Assembly (NCBI GenBank): GCA_031289955.1
Contig: JAITOL010000026.1
Span: forward strand, 1-38,939
Reading direction: 5' to 3'
Source: Synergistaceae bacterium
GTDB lineage: Bacteria; Synergistota; Synergistia; Synergistales; Synergistaceae
DNA: 38,939 nt
A model generated the notes under the pieces. The model ran no database searches, was not told where the DNA came from, and was given only the letters and a program-made list of their open reading frames with translations. Positions 1-9,126 of the stretch are shown one piece after another. Every line of letters starts with the position of its first letter. The first letter of the stretch is position 1. A program made the translations under genes and the position numbers.

Positions 1-6
1 AGGAAT

Positions 7-1314
7 ATGGGCTACAAACTGAGGCTGTTTTTGGGCAACGTCGATGAAATATCCCTCCGGCTGCTCCAATTGATCTGCAATCAGCCGGTCACGCTCCTGG
101 ATCCAACGCTGTGCGACGGACGGGCCAATACGAGATGGCTCTTTCAGCAGGCGGCGAGCCCGGATTGCCTCAACCTCATACTGACGAGCCTCGGAGGCCG
201 ATGGACGGAGGATTCGCCGTTCCGCATACCGAAGGAGTGTTTTCTTCTTCCCGAGTGGCTGGAGTGCGAGATTACGCCGGCGCTATACAGCGATTCATCC
301 TCCACATTGACTGTCCGCACGCTCAATGAAGTTATGAACTCCTTCCAGAAAAACAACTCCGTCGCGATTCGTTCCGTTCTGTTCCGGTCGGTATTGAACG
401 ACAGGGAATACGAGCTGGTGGACCGGGAGGCGGGGCGACAGTTCACCATAGTACCCATTGGATCCATTCCGAAAAAACTGGACAGGGACGCGCCTTTATT
501 GACCGATCTCTTCTTCGAGGAAGCCACCCGTTCGACATTGTCGATTAAATCCGCCGCCCTTCAGCTCATGAACATGGACTATCAGGTCAACTGGGCGATC
601 TTCAGCGCGCTGGCGAACCTCAGCTCAAACTGGTCTCCCCAACCCAGGCTTTGCGAACCGATCACCGACAGCGGCAAAGTAAACATAGCCGTCGTAAGGC
701 ATGAAACCCTGACGCTCGGAGGGGACGGCACTGAACACCTGCTCCGCGCTCTCGGCTGCAACGTCGTCGAAGTGCCCCTGGAGGGGAACATCGTTCATAA
801 CGTGCCGATACACGGAGTCTATATACCGCACGGACCATCCTACCTGGCGCTGCCCAAATTCTTCGGCAATATCTATCTCAAGACGATGTTGAACAGGGCC
901 TCGAACGGAAACTCGTTCATGCTGGCGGAAGGCGCTTCCGCCCCGATACTCGGGGACAAAATAGCCCTGCCTCCGGGACACGCGGGAGGAGGAGTGGGAA
1001 GAGGGTTCGGCATACTGCCGTACGACAGCGAATACAAGTCGGCCACGAGCGGCGCGCCGCAGAAGTCGGTCGCGTTCCGCAAAAAACTCAACCCGCTCAT
1101 ATCGGGCTCCCAGGAGTGGGTATGGGGATACTCGTCCCCCAACCTGGCCATGGAGGCCAAATCGCCCGGGGACGAATGTTGGGAGACGAAGGAGAGCCTC
1201 GAGGGAAAGCGGTCCGCCGCGGACGGCTGGTGTAAAGGCCGCATACTCGCGTCGTCCATGAGACTGGAACCGTGGAGCGCTCCCGCTTCGTTCCGCCGCT
1301 GGCTCGAAGGTTAG
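7..1314 (+). CDS. CobB/CobQ-like (cobyrinate a,c-diamide synthase fold) glutamine amidotransferase-like protein, probably a pseudoenzyme
   Basis: 435-aa ORF. The C-terminal half follows the CobB GATase layout (VNIAVVRHETLTLGGDGTEHLLRALGCNVVEVPL..IHGVYIPHGPSYLAL...FMLAEGAS...GFGILP...GRILASSMRLEPWSAPASF). The Cys of AECGG and the His of the C-terminal HLHF-type motif are absent. The ORF starts 6 nt from the window edge, so the true start may lie upstream. Confidence 0.6.
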   Translation: MGYKLRLFLGNVDEISLRLLQLICNQPVTLLDPTLCDGRANTRWLFQQAASPDCLNLILTSLGGRWTEDSPFRIPKECFLLPEWLECEITPALYSDSSSTLTVRTLNEVMNSFQKNNSVAIRSVLFRSVLNDREYELVDREAGRQFTIVPIGSIPKKLDRDAPLLTDLFFEEATRSTLSIKSAALQLMNMDYQVNWAIFSALANLSSNWSPQPRLCEPITDSGKVNIAVVRHETLTLGGDGTEHLLRALGCNVVEVPLEGNIVHNVPIHGVYIPHGPSYLALPKFFGNIYLKTMLNRASNGNSFMLAEGASAPILGDKIALPPGHAGGGVGRGFGILPYDSEYKSATSGAPQKSVAFRKKLNPLISGSQEWVWGYSSPNLAMEAKSPGDECWETKESLEGKRSAADGWCKGRILASSMRLEPWSAPASFRRWLEG

Positions 1315-1317
1315 GAC

Positions 1318-2514
1318 ATGAGGACTTTGGATTTTGAAACGGCGTCCCAAACGGGAATCAAACTTCTGGCTGAAGCGGAGGGCATAGCCCGCGACCTCGT
1401 CGAGTGGAGAAGGAGTTTTCATCAATTTCCGGAACTCGGCATGGAGGAACACATGACTTCGAGCAAAATAGAGGGCCTGCTCTCCTCGCTGCCGGGTGTG
1501 GAGGTGACAAAGGGCTTCGGCCTGTCGACCTGCGTGATAGGAAAGATAGGCGCGGATCTGCCGGGAGGCGCTCTGGCGTTTCGGACGGAGATAGACGCCG
1601 TCGAGGTTCGCGAGGACACCGGGCTCCCATTCAGCTCATACGACGACAGGGTATCGCACGTCCAGGGACATGACGCCCACATGGCGGCAATGCTCGGCGC
1701 GGCGTTTTTATTGTCCGACCACAGAGCCCAGCTCAAACATCCGGTCGTGTTCATATTTCAACCGGCCGACGAGGGCAAGGGCGGCTCGCGATACCTCCTC
1801 GACGCCGAAATAAAGGAAAGATTCAACATCGAGAGGATGTTGTGCGTACACTGGGTACCGTATCTTCCCTACGGGCAGGTCTTTACAAACAAAGGCGGGG
1901 TAACCGCGATCACGAACAAGCTGCATATAGGCCTCCTGGGACAGGGAGGCCACGGCTCCACTCCGCACCTGACAAGCGACCCGCTCTACCTGTCGGCCCT
2001 CATACAGATAGCCCTTCAATCTATAATCACCCGCGAGGTCGATCCACAGAAGACGTCGGTTCTATCGTTCGGACGCATCGACGCCGCCGAGGTCTACAAC
2101 GTCATCGCGGAAGAGGTGGATCTCTGGGGAACGCTTCGAACGGTCGACCGGGAAACCCACAGATTCCTCAGGCGCCGCATAGAGGACGTCGTGCGGGGCA
2201 TGGCGCATATGGCCCACATCTCGGCCTCCGTGGAATATACGCTCGATTATGGGCAGGTTATGAACGACGACAAGCTCGTATCGGATATATTCAAGGTGGG
2301 AACGGCCCTTCTGGGCAGCGACGCCATGTGCCTCCTCCAAAATCCTCTGCTCGTAGGAGAGGATTTCTGCTATTTTGCGGAAAGGATACCGTCCTGCATG
2401 ATGTTCCTGGGAACCGGAATGGAGTATGGCCTGTATCACTCAAGATACGACATACCGGAAAACCTGCTGCCCTTCGCTTCGGCCTGGGGAGCGTATCTCG
2501 CCCTTTTTCTGTGA
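1318..2514 (+). CDS. M20 family (M20D-like) metallopeptidase/amidohydrolase
   Basis: 398 aa with WRRSFHQFPELGMEE, QGHDAHMAAMLGAA, FQPADEGKGG, CVHWVPYLPYGQV, GQGGHGSTPH, GEDFCYF and LYHSRYD, matching M20D motif order. Starts 3 nt after the preceding stop. Confidence 0.85.
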   Translation: MRTLDFETASQTGIKLLAEAEGIARDLVEWRRSFHQFPELGMEEHMTSSKIEGLLSSLPGVEVTKGFGLSTCVIGKIGADLPGGALAFRTEIDAVEVREDTGLPFSSYDDRVSHVQGHDAHMAAMLGAAFLLSDHRAQLKHPVVFIFQPADEGKGGSRYLLDAEIKERFNIERMLCVHWVPYLPYGQVFTNKGGVTAITNKLHIGLLGQGGHGSTPHLTSDPLYLSALIQIALQSIITREVDPQKTSVLSFGRIDAAEVYNVIAEEVDLWGTLRTVDRETHRFLRRRIEDVVRGMAHMAHISASVEYTLDYGQVMNDDKLVSDIFKVGTALLGSDAMCLLQNPLLVGEDFCYFAERIPSCMMFLGTGMEYGLYHSRYDIPENLLPFASAWGAYLALFL

Positions 2515-2554
2515 ATTCCTTTGAATTCGGGCAACCCAGGAGGCGCTATTTTAT

Positions 2555-4030
2555 TTGAATAACAGACTCGATGAGATGATAATGCATGGCTGCGCCGCCG
2601 CCCCAGCGGAACCGTGCATCTGGTGGCGGGGCGCGTGGTGGTCGCGAGGCGCTTTTCATGAAATGATTACGGAATGTGAGGAGAATCTGGTAAAGTGCGG
2701 ATTCTCGGCCGGACAGAGGCTCGCTTTGGTAATGCCAAACAGCCCGATTCTTCTGGCAAGCTGCGTCGCGGTCTGGAGGCTCGGAGGAACAGTCGTCCCC
2801 GTAAACCCTCAGCTCAAATATCCGAGCGTTCCCGAATATCTGAAGAGCGTAGACGTCTTCGGCGCAATAGTGAGCAAGGAGGCAACCGGGGTAGTGGACG
2901 CGCTGAGGGAATCCGGCATACCGGCCGAGGGGGCGGACTTAGGCGATGCTGTGCCGATAATAGAGGGCATAACTGGCATTCCCGATCCGGATTCGTCGAT
3001 AGCGGCACTGTTTCATACGAGCGGCGCCGGCGGAGTCGTAAAAGCCGTACCAATAACCCACGACAACATCGTTACGCTTCTCGAATCCATAATGAAAGTC
3101 ATATCCGACATGAACGAGGATGACGTCATCTTAAACGCCATACCTAACTATCACTCGCTCGGCTTCGTGGTCGGCGGCATAATGCCCCTCGCTTCCGGCA
3201 TACAGCAGGTGCTCCTCCCGTCGTTCATGCCGCCCAAAAACACGCTTGCCGCCATACGCTCGGCCGGGGTGACGATAATCCCCGCTGTTCCGATAATGCT
3301 CAGCATACTCCTCGGACGCGGGAAAGATATAATTCCCATGTCGAAAATAAAACTTGTCTTCTGCGGAGGCGGCGCCCTCATTCCGGGAATAGCCGAACGC
3401 GCGCGGGAAGTGTTCGGCGTCCGCCCACTCTCCGGCTATGGGCTGACCGAGGCGTCGAGCGTCCTCGCTGTAACTCCGTCGGAAGGCGAAATCAGACCCG
3501 GCACGTCGGGCAGAATATTGCCGTGTTTCGACGCGAGGGTGGTCGATTCGGATGGAAATCTGCTGCCGTTCGATACGGACGGAAGGCTCTGGATACGCGG
3601 GAAAGCCCTCGCCAAAGGCTATTACAGGGCGCCGGATATATCGTCCGAGCGTTTCCGCGACGACTGGTTCGACACTCAGGATATTGTCAGATTGGATGAG
3701 GCCGGCTACATAACGATAGTATCGACCACCGTCGACACGATAATGGCGGAGGGTATGCCGGTGTATACCGGGGAGATAGAGGCGGTGCTGTGCTCTCATC
3801 CCCAGATAGCCAAAGCCGCCGTCATTGGAGTGCCGCGAAAAAACAAGGGCGAATATCCGAGGGCATATATAGTCCTGGAGGAGGGCGCAACGCTGCGCCC
3901 CAGCGACATCATCAAATACGGGCGCAGCAAGCTGCCCAACTACAAAGCTCCGAGATCGGCCAAAATATTGCCGGAACTTCCAGCGGACAGCCTCGGAAAG
4001 GTTCTGAAACATGAACTTCGGAACCTTTGA
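2555..4030 (+). CDS. ANL superfamily AMP-forming acyl-CoA synthetase/ligase
   Basis: 491 aa, TTG start. P-loop-like HTSGAGGVVKAVPITHDN, YGLTEAS, TQDIVRLDEAGYITI, and the C-terminal lysine region PADSLGKVLKHELRNL. Confidence 0.85.
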   Translation: MNNRLDEMIMHGCAAAPAEPCIWWRGAWWSRGAFHEMITECEENLVKCGFSAGQRLALVMPNSPILLASCVAVWRLGGTVVPVNPQLKYPSVPEYLKSVDVFGAIVSKEATGVVDALRESGIPAEGADLGDAVPIIEGITGIPDPDSSIAALFHTSGAGGVVKAVPITHDNIVTLLESIMKVISDMNEDDVILNAIPNYHSLGFVVGGIMPLASGIQQVLLPSFMPPKNTLAAIRSAGVTIIPAVPIMLSILLGRGKDIIPMSKIKLVFCGGGALIPGIAERAREVFGVRPLSGYGLTEASSVLAVTPSEGEIRPGTSGRILPCFDARVVDSDGNLLPFDTDGRLWIRGKALAKGYYRAPDISSERFRDDWFDTQDIVRLDEAGYITIVSTTVDTIMAEGMPVYTGEIEAVLCSHPQIAKAAVIGVPRKNKGEYPRAYIVLEEGATLRPSDIIKYGRSKLPNYKAPRSAKILPELPADSLGKVLKHELRNL

Positions 4031-4035
4031 CGAAG

Positions 4036-4090
4036 CTTGCCGCCGTGTAAAATGATCCGTGCGGCGGCAAGAGGAAATCGCCGCACGGAT
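4036..4090. terminator. Two overlapping inverted repeats between convergent genes, probable bidirectional terminator
   Basis: cttgccgccg (4036-4045) pairs with cggcggcaag (4062-4071). atccgtgcggc (4055-4065) pairs with gccgcacggat (4080-4090). Both are perfect and they share 4062-4065. Confidence 0.55.
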
Positions 4091-4101
4091 TCATATTTCA
4101 C

Positions 4102-7100
4102 CTAACCTACGGACCAGTAAAGTATCACCGAATCTCCGCTCGTAACTTTCGACGAACCTCCCGCGGATGCCGGAAGACCGGTAACCTCGACCATGTTGGG
4201 GCTGCCGTCGATGCCCTTTACGTTCTTCTGACCGACGCCTTTCGGATCGAAATTGCCGGACAGGTTGTCAAGGCTGACGAGCAGACTGTTGCGATTGCCG
4301 TTTTTAACCTCCGTAATTCCCGTTATCCTGACCCCGTCCAACGTTATATATTTAGCCTTGCCGGATTTATCTCCCCCCGACCAGAAATTTGCCGCGCCGC
4401 TCGTCACGTCGAGAGCGTAAAGACGGGAATCCCCGTTTATGTTCTTTTTAAACGCGCATACGTCCAAATCGTCATCTTCCGGTCTGCCCCTTTGGATAAA
4501 CGTGGAGATAAACAGCGTTCCGTTGATGAGAACCGGCTTTGCCGATACGTACTCCCTGAAGTTTCTCGAGCTTCTTTTCATCAGGGGAATGTACCATCCC
4601 ATATAGTTCTCGCCGGAGGTCAGCGAGCTCATCGGATCGCCCGACGAAATAGATTTCATCTTCGCCCTCGTAAAAGGAGCTCCTTCAATATCCGCGCGGA
4701 GGCCAAAGATCATCTGGCTCTCATTGGGGATAACTCCTCTCGGGTAGTCTTTGCTTCGCCCGGCAGCAGAGTCCGCGGTGCCGCCCGAGGCCCAGATCAT
4801 TCCCTTGACGCTGCCCACGGACAGTCCATGAGGTATCGAGTAGCTGTGCGAGTTTTTGGCGGCGGAGATATCGTCGGCCTGCAATGTGGCTATCGTCGAT
4901 ATACGCCAGCCGCTCACGCCAAGAGGCCTGGCGGCGCCGCTCGCGTCTTTGCCCTCCATGGAAACGCGGAAAATATTTCCCCTGTTGTCGGCCGCAAATA
5001 TCCGCCCGGTCAGATACGGGCTGATATTTGACCGAAACAGCGTAAGCTCGGAGTTCATCATTCCCATGTACGGAGCGGGCCCCTTCTCGCCTCCGCCTAT
5101 TTTCGAGGATGTCCGCCCGAGATGCGCGCTGTCGAATTCCCTGAGCACCCGGCCGTCTTTTGGATCCAGCAGGAGCAGAGTGGCGCCTTCAAGTCCGTTG
5201 TTGCTCAAGTCCACGTTGGTCTGCGTTCCGCCGGCCATAGCGATGAAGTTCTGTTGTTCGCGAGCCCGTAATCCCCCGGTTACGCCCATTCCAGGCCTTG
5301 GGCTGTTGAATCCCAGCTTCATATACGGCTTCTCGAACCCGCTCAGGTCACTGTACCGCGCGATGACCGGCTCGTTCGACGAACTATCCATAGCCGCCAT
5401 GGCGTTTCCGACTTTCTCCCTGTACCACAGCAATTTCGGATTGCCGCGAGAGGAGACGTCGAGCATATAGAGCCCGCTGCCGCCCCTGCCGAGAGCGCCG
5501 AGAAGATACGTCCCCCATCCCGATCCGTCGCGGGGAGACGACATGTCGAAATTTCTCTTTTGAAGGGATCCGTCGAGCGTATAGACCGGGTTGGACCTCA
5601 GCTTTCCGCTGCCCTCCGGCGCCTGTACGTCTATCCACTCCATCTTGTTCTCAAAAATACGAGTCTTCAATGTGGCGAGCCTTGCGGGCAAAAGCGCCGG
5701 CGGAGGCAGTATCGCGGATTTTTCATCTCCGCTCTTCGGGTCGACCGTGTGCAGTATGCCATCGTTCGTCTGAAGATACAGCGTGGGCGGCTGAGTCAGG
5801 TTTTTATCTCTCAAATGCTTTGCCCACGCCATATGACCGGGCAGAGAATCGATCTCGGGCGGATCGCTTACAAGCGTTATCGCGCTCTGCCCTATATCTG
5901 CCAGCATGTTGGATCGTTCGAAATCCATGCCTCTCGCGTAGGAATGATCGTATCCCTGCATCCACGCGTATAGAGCCTTGTGCGGAGGGTATGATGAGAA
6001 TGACCCAGGCGGCAGCCCGTGCGACGACATGCTCTTGTCCGTCATGCCGGTGAGCTTCATGAAATTGGGGTCGCCGGCCATGAGGTCGACAAAACGCCCG
6101 GAGGCGCCGCTCCAGTATTTCAGATTCCTTCTTCCCCGATCCTTTCTGATGCTGTCTCCAAGCTCCCAGGAGCGGGTCATGACCAGATTGCCCGCGTTGT
6201 CCCTCGAAGCCTCGTAACGCCAGAGCGAGCCAACCCATTGATCGGACCGCATCGCACGGTAGCTGTAGGCGTACATGTCGAGCGTCTCCCCGGGAGAACC
6301 GGAGGAGGGGGCGGAGGGCACGGCGCCCTTGCCGGGGCGTTCCGTCGGGAAATCGTTTATGTAGTTCATGGCCTCCTTGATGGCATCTATCAGCGACGGC
6401 ACATCGTCCGCGAAGTACGCGGTTATGTCGGAATTATTATCGTAAGGATCGGCGCCCTGACCGGCGCGCGCCATCCTGTTAAGGTTTGTCCTCATTTTTC
6501 CCACCTGCTCGCGCAGGACAGGGTCTTTTTTTATCTCCGGATCCTCAGGATCGGCGACTATCCCGATTACAAGCGTCCTTATCGGGCGCTCCAGATCTAT
6601 GAGTTCAAGCTTGCGCTTCTTCCTGCCGTCGCCCGCGTCCCATTTGTATGACATCCGGGTGAGACGCCCTCTTCCGGTTTTGTTCTTTTTCGCGTCCGTA
6701 TATTCGTAGAGGTTTTTTATGGCGTCCCACGAATTATAACTGTATGATTTGTCGTCCACCGGCTCTATCTCCATTCCGGACGCTATGATGACGAGCCAGT
6801 TATCCTCGCAGGCGTTTCGTATCGGAAACGACAGGTCGACGAGGTTTTCGGGCCCCATCGCCTTGGAATTTGCGACGTAACCCCTCCTTACAATATCCTC
6901 CTTCGCGATTTTATAATAGATATACGGGGAGAAAAAATCGATAACCGAACCTGCCGCCTCGCCCGAACCGGCGTTGAAATACGCCTTGGAACTGCCCAAA
7001 TCCTGAGTTTTGTCGATCCTGTGATATCCTATGTAATTTGTGTTCGAGACCGAATCCGAATACCAGACGCTCCGGGATCCTCTTTCGATATTGACCTCGC

Positions 7101-8778
7101 GGCTAAGGTCGTATTTCGGATTCGGGTCGGGGAATATGGCGTTAGGCAGGGCGAACGTGCCGGCTATTCCGATCTCCGGATCCTTGAAATAGTGAAACTG
7201 GGAGTTTCTGGCCTCCTTATCGGTATTGGACGTGAAACTTTTCGCGTCGGTTCTTGTGGTGTAAGGCACAGCAAGTGTGGGGCCGGCGCTCTTCATATCG
7301 GCGAGCCCGTTTATCCAGAGCCTGATTTTGTCGGCGTGCTTCATCTCATACGTCTTGTAATTGTACTTTTTCTGCCACGTATAATCGTAATCGGCGATGG
7401 GAACGTGAAGGGACGCCCTGTTCTCGAGCTTGAAAAGCGACCGTTCCGTATCGGTCCATCCGGATTTCCAGCCGTATGGGTCGTTCTCCATGTTGTAATT
7501 CGGCGCCACCTGGGTGTTCGCCCACATCGTGAAAAACTGGCCGTGCATTCCCTCCCAGGCGGAAGGATGTCCCGTTATGTTCATCAAAAGTATTCCGTTT
7601 TTGAATTGAAGCGTCGAATAACGATCTTTTAAATTTGGCGGAACCGGTATGGCGCCGTCCGGTCTCTTGGAATCCATGCTATAATCCCAGTAATTCGCCG
7701 GAGAGTAGTTATTTTGCGAATCGAAGTACCTTTGAGTATAGATATTTCCTCCGAAGGGCCTCACCCTGAAAATTGTGTTGAAATCCGTGCGGTCGCTGCC
7801 GCCCGTATGATGATCGTTTCCGACGTACGGCCTGTTCGGAAATCCGTTGGCCGTATTGACCGGCGACAGAAACGTCGTAGCGAGCCCAATTCTTATATTC
7901 CTGAAGAGGTCTTCATCCTCCAAAAGACGCCACAGCGCCAGCTTTGCCTGATACATTCTGCTGTCGTTGGGCACGAGATCATCGGCCGCGGGGCTCCCCG
8001 AACCGGTCCATCCCGTCTTCCAATACTTCGGATCCTTGAAAACGAGCGCGTAGGGAAATGGGCCGTTATCCAGGTTATTATAGACGTAGCGAGCTGTTTG
8101 GGAGGCGCCCATGTATTTGCTGATCACCGTATAGTCCGCCTGGTAATGCGTTTTGGCGTCGTACGGGCGCGACTCGCCCGTAAAGTGAGTTTCGAGCGGG
8201 TCTTTCTGGTTCGAGTAGGCCTCCTTGATCGACATCGCGCGCGCGGGGTCGGCGAATGGAAAATAATATTTGTCCTTGTTCGCTTCGAGATCCGCCTCAA
8301 TTGTTCCTCCGGATTTAACGTAGTTGTTGCTCCCCACGATATCCTTGCCATAGAGATTGCGCCCCTTCATTACGGATAGACCGCTCCATGCCGCGGGCAG
8401 CGCGCCCATCCCGAACGTGCTTTGCGACATCAGATTCTGGGCGTCGTTAAAGCCATAGCCGTAAACATCCTTTGTTTTCTTCCAATCCGCGGCTTCCATC
8501 GTGCCGTAATTCCATTTCGGGTTCATGATAACGACCGGCATCGCTCCCTTAGGGGAAAAGCTCATGGCGGCGGTCGACTCCATCAAAAAAAGCACGTTTG
8601 CCTTTTTTACAGCCTCCACAATTTCATCCGCGTCCTCGTCGGCCATCTGACTTTTGAGGGGCGCTCTCGCCGCAGGGATAACGGCGGCCCTCGCCGGCAA
8701 AATGTCCAATGCTATAAATAGCAGGAACATGATCGCAATTGCCGTCTTTTTAACGATATTTGAGTTACTGTGCTGCAT
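4102..8778 (-). CDS. PilY1/PilC-like type IV pilus-associated adhesin
   Basis: 1558 aa with N-terminal hydrophobic signal, degenerate VWA start (NVLFLMESTAAM) and C-terminal propeller motifs LQTNDGILHTVDPKSGDE, WGTYLLGALGRGGSGLYMLDVS and GRIFAADNRGNIFRVS. RBS ccaggagg lies upstream on the minus strand. Confidence 0.75.
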   Translation of the reverse strand: MQHSNSNIVKKTAIAIMFLLFIALDILPARAAVIPAARAPLKSQMADEDADEIVEAVKKANVLFLMESTAAMSFSPKGAMPVVIMNPKWNYGTMEAADWKKTKDVYGYGFNDAQNLMSQSTFGMGALPAAWSGLSVMKGRNLYGKDIVGSNNYVKSGGTIEADLEANKDKYYFPFADPARAMSIKEAYSNQKDPLETHFTGESRPYDAKTHYQADYTVISKYMGASQTARYVYNNLDNGPFPYALVFKDPKYWKTGWTGSGSPAADDLVPNDSRMYQAKLALWRLLEDEDLFRNIRIGLATTFLSPVNTANGFPNRPYVGNDHHTGGSDRTDFNTIFRVRPFGGNIYTQRYFDSQNNYSPANYWDYSMDSKRPDGAIPVPPNLKDRYSTLQFKNGILLMNITGHPSAWEGMHGQFFTMWANTQVAPNYNMENDPYGWKSGWTDTERSLFKLENRASLHVPIADYDYTWQKKYNYKTYEMKHADKIRLWINGLADMKSAGPTLAVPYTTRTDAKSFTSNTDKEARNSQFHYFKDPEIGIAGTFALPNAIFPDPNPKYDLSREVNIERGSRSVWYSDSVSNTNYIGYHRIDKTQDLGSSKAYFNAGSGEAAGSVIDFFSPYIYYKIAKEDIVRRGYVANSKAMGPENLVDLSFPIRNACEDNWLVIIASGMEIEPVDDKSYSYNSWDAIKNLYEYTDAKKNKTGRGRLTRMSYKWDAGDGRKKRKLELIDLERPIRTLVIGIVADPEDPEIKKDPVLREQVGKMRTNLNRMARAGQGADPYDNNSDITAYFADDVPSLIDAIKEAMNYINDFPTERPGKGAVPSAPSSGSPGETLDMYAYSYRAMRSDQWVGSLWRYEASRDNAGNLVMTRSWELGDSIRKDRGRRNLKYWSGASGRFVDLMAGDPNFMKLTGMTDKSMSSHGLPPGSFSSYPPHKALYAWMQGYDHSYARGMDFERSNMLADIGQSAITLVSDPPEIDSLPGHMAWAKHLRDKNLTQPPTLYLQTNDGILHTVDPKSGDEKSAILPPPALLPARLATLKTRIFENKMEWIDVQAPEGSGKLRSNPVYTLDGSLQKRNFDMSSPRDGSGWGTYLLGALGRGGSGLYMLDVSSRGNPKLLWYREKVGNAMAAMDSSSNEPVIARYSDLSGFEKPYMKLGFNSPRPGMGVTGGLRAREQQNFIAMAGGTQTNVDLSNNGLEGATLLLLDPKDGRVLREFDSAHLGRTSSKIGGGEKGPAPYMGMMNSELTLFRSNISPYLTGRIFAADNRGNIFRVSMEGKDASGAARPLGVSGWRISTIATLQADDISAAKNSHSYSIPHGLSVGSVKGMIWASGGTADSAAGRSKDYPRGVIPNESQMIFGLRADIEGAPFTRAKMKSISSGDPMSSLTSGENYMGWYIPLMKRSSRNFREYVSAKPVLINGTLFISTFIQRGRPEDDDLDVCAFKKNINGDSRLYALDVTSGAANFWSGGDKSGKAKYITLDGVRITGITEVKNGNRNSLLVSLDNLSGNFDPKGVGQKNVKGIDGSPNMVEVTGLPASAGGSSKVTSGDSVILYWSVG

Positions 8779-9025
8779 ATTTCGAAACCTCCTGGTCCAA
8801 ATTAATTAAAAAGATTTTACCATCAGTAATTATGCTTGTAAACCCTCATTCGGGCATTGGTTATTATTGATAACTCATATTTAGCCTTTTTAAATTAAGG
8901 AGATTAATTAATTTGCCCACGCACAACACAATGACATTGCGAAAACGTAAACCCCTCAAAATGGGCCTCTGCGTTTTATTTTAATCAATATAAGTCAATC
9001 CCTTAATCATCAATCCGCGCCCAAA

Positions 9026-9126
9026 AGCAGGATTGCCACGTCGGAGAATTCATCCTCCTCGCAATGACGGCTTAAAGCAAGGATTGCTGCGTCAGAAAAT
9101 TCACCCTCCTCGCAATGACGGCTTAA
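9026..9126. repeat. Two tandem copies (about 50-51 bp) of a REP-like intergenic repeat
   Basis: agcaggattgccacgtcggagaattcatcctcctcgcaatgacggcttaa, then agcaaggattgctgcgtcagaaaattcaccctcctcgcaatgacggcttaa. Copy 1 has internal inverted segments attgc/gcaat and ggag/ctcc. Confidence 0.8.

Noticed and set aside
625-1452. 275-aa minus-strand ORF opposite the CobB-like gene
   Set aside because: Low-complexity Arg/Ser/Pro-rich translation with no recognisable motif. A typical antisense shadow ORF in a GC-biased gene.
3131-4012. 293-aa minus-strand ORF opposite the ANL ligase
   Set aside because: Shadow ORF. The + strand frame has family motifs.
9026-9126. CRISPR array
   Set aside because: Only two direct copies, adjacent with no unique spacer between them, and internal inverted symmetry. 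Fits REP-like repeats, not CRISPR.
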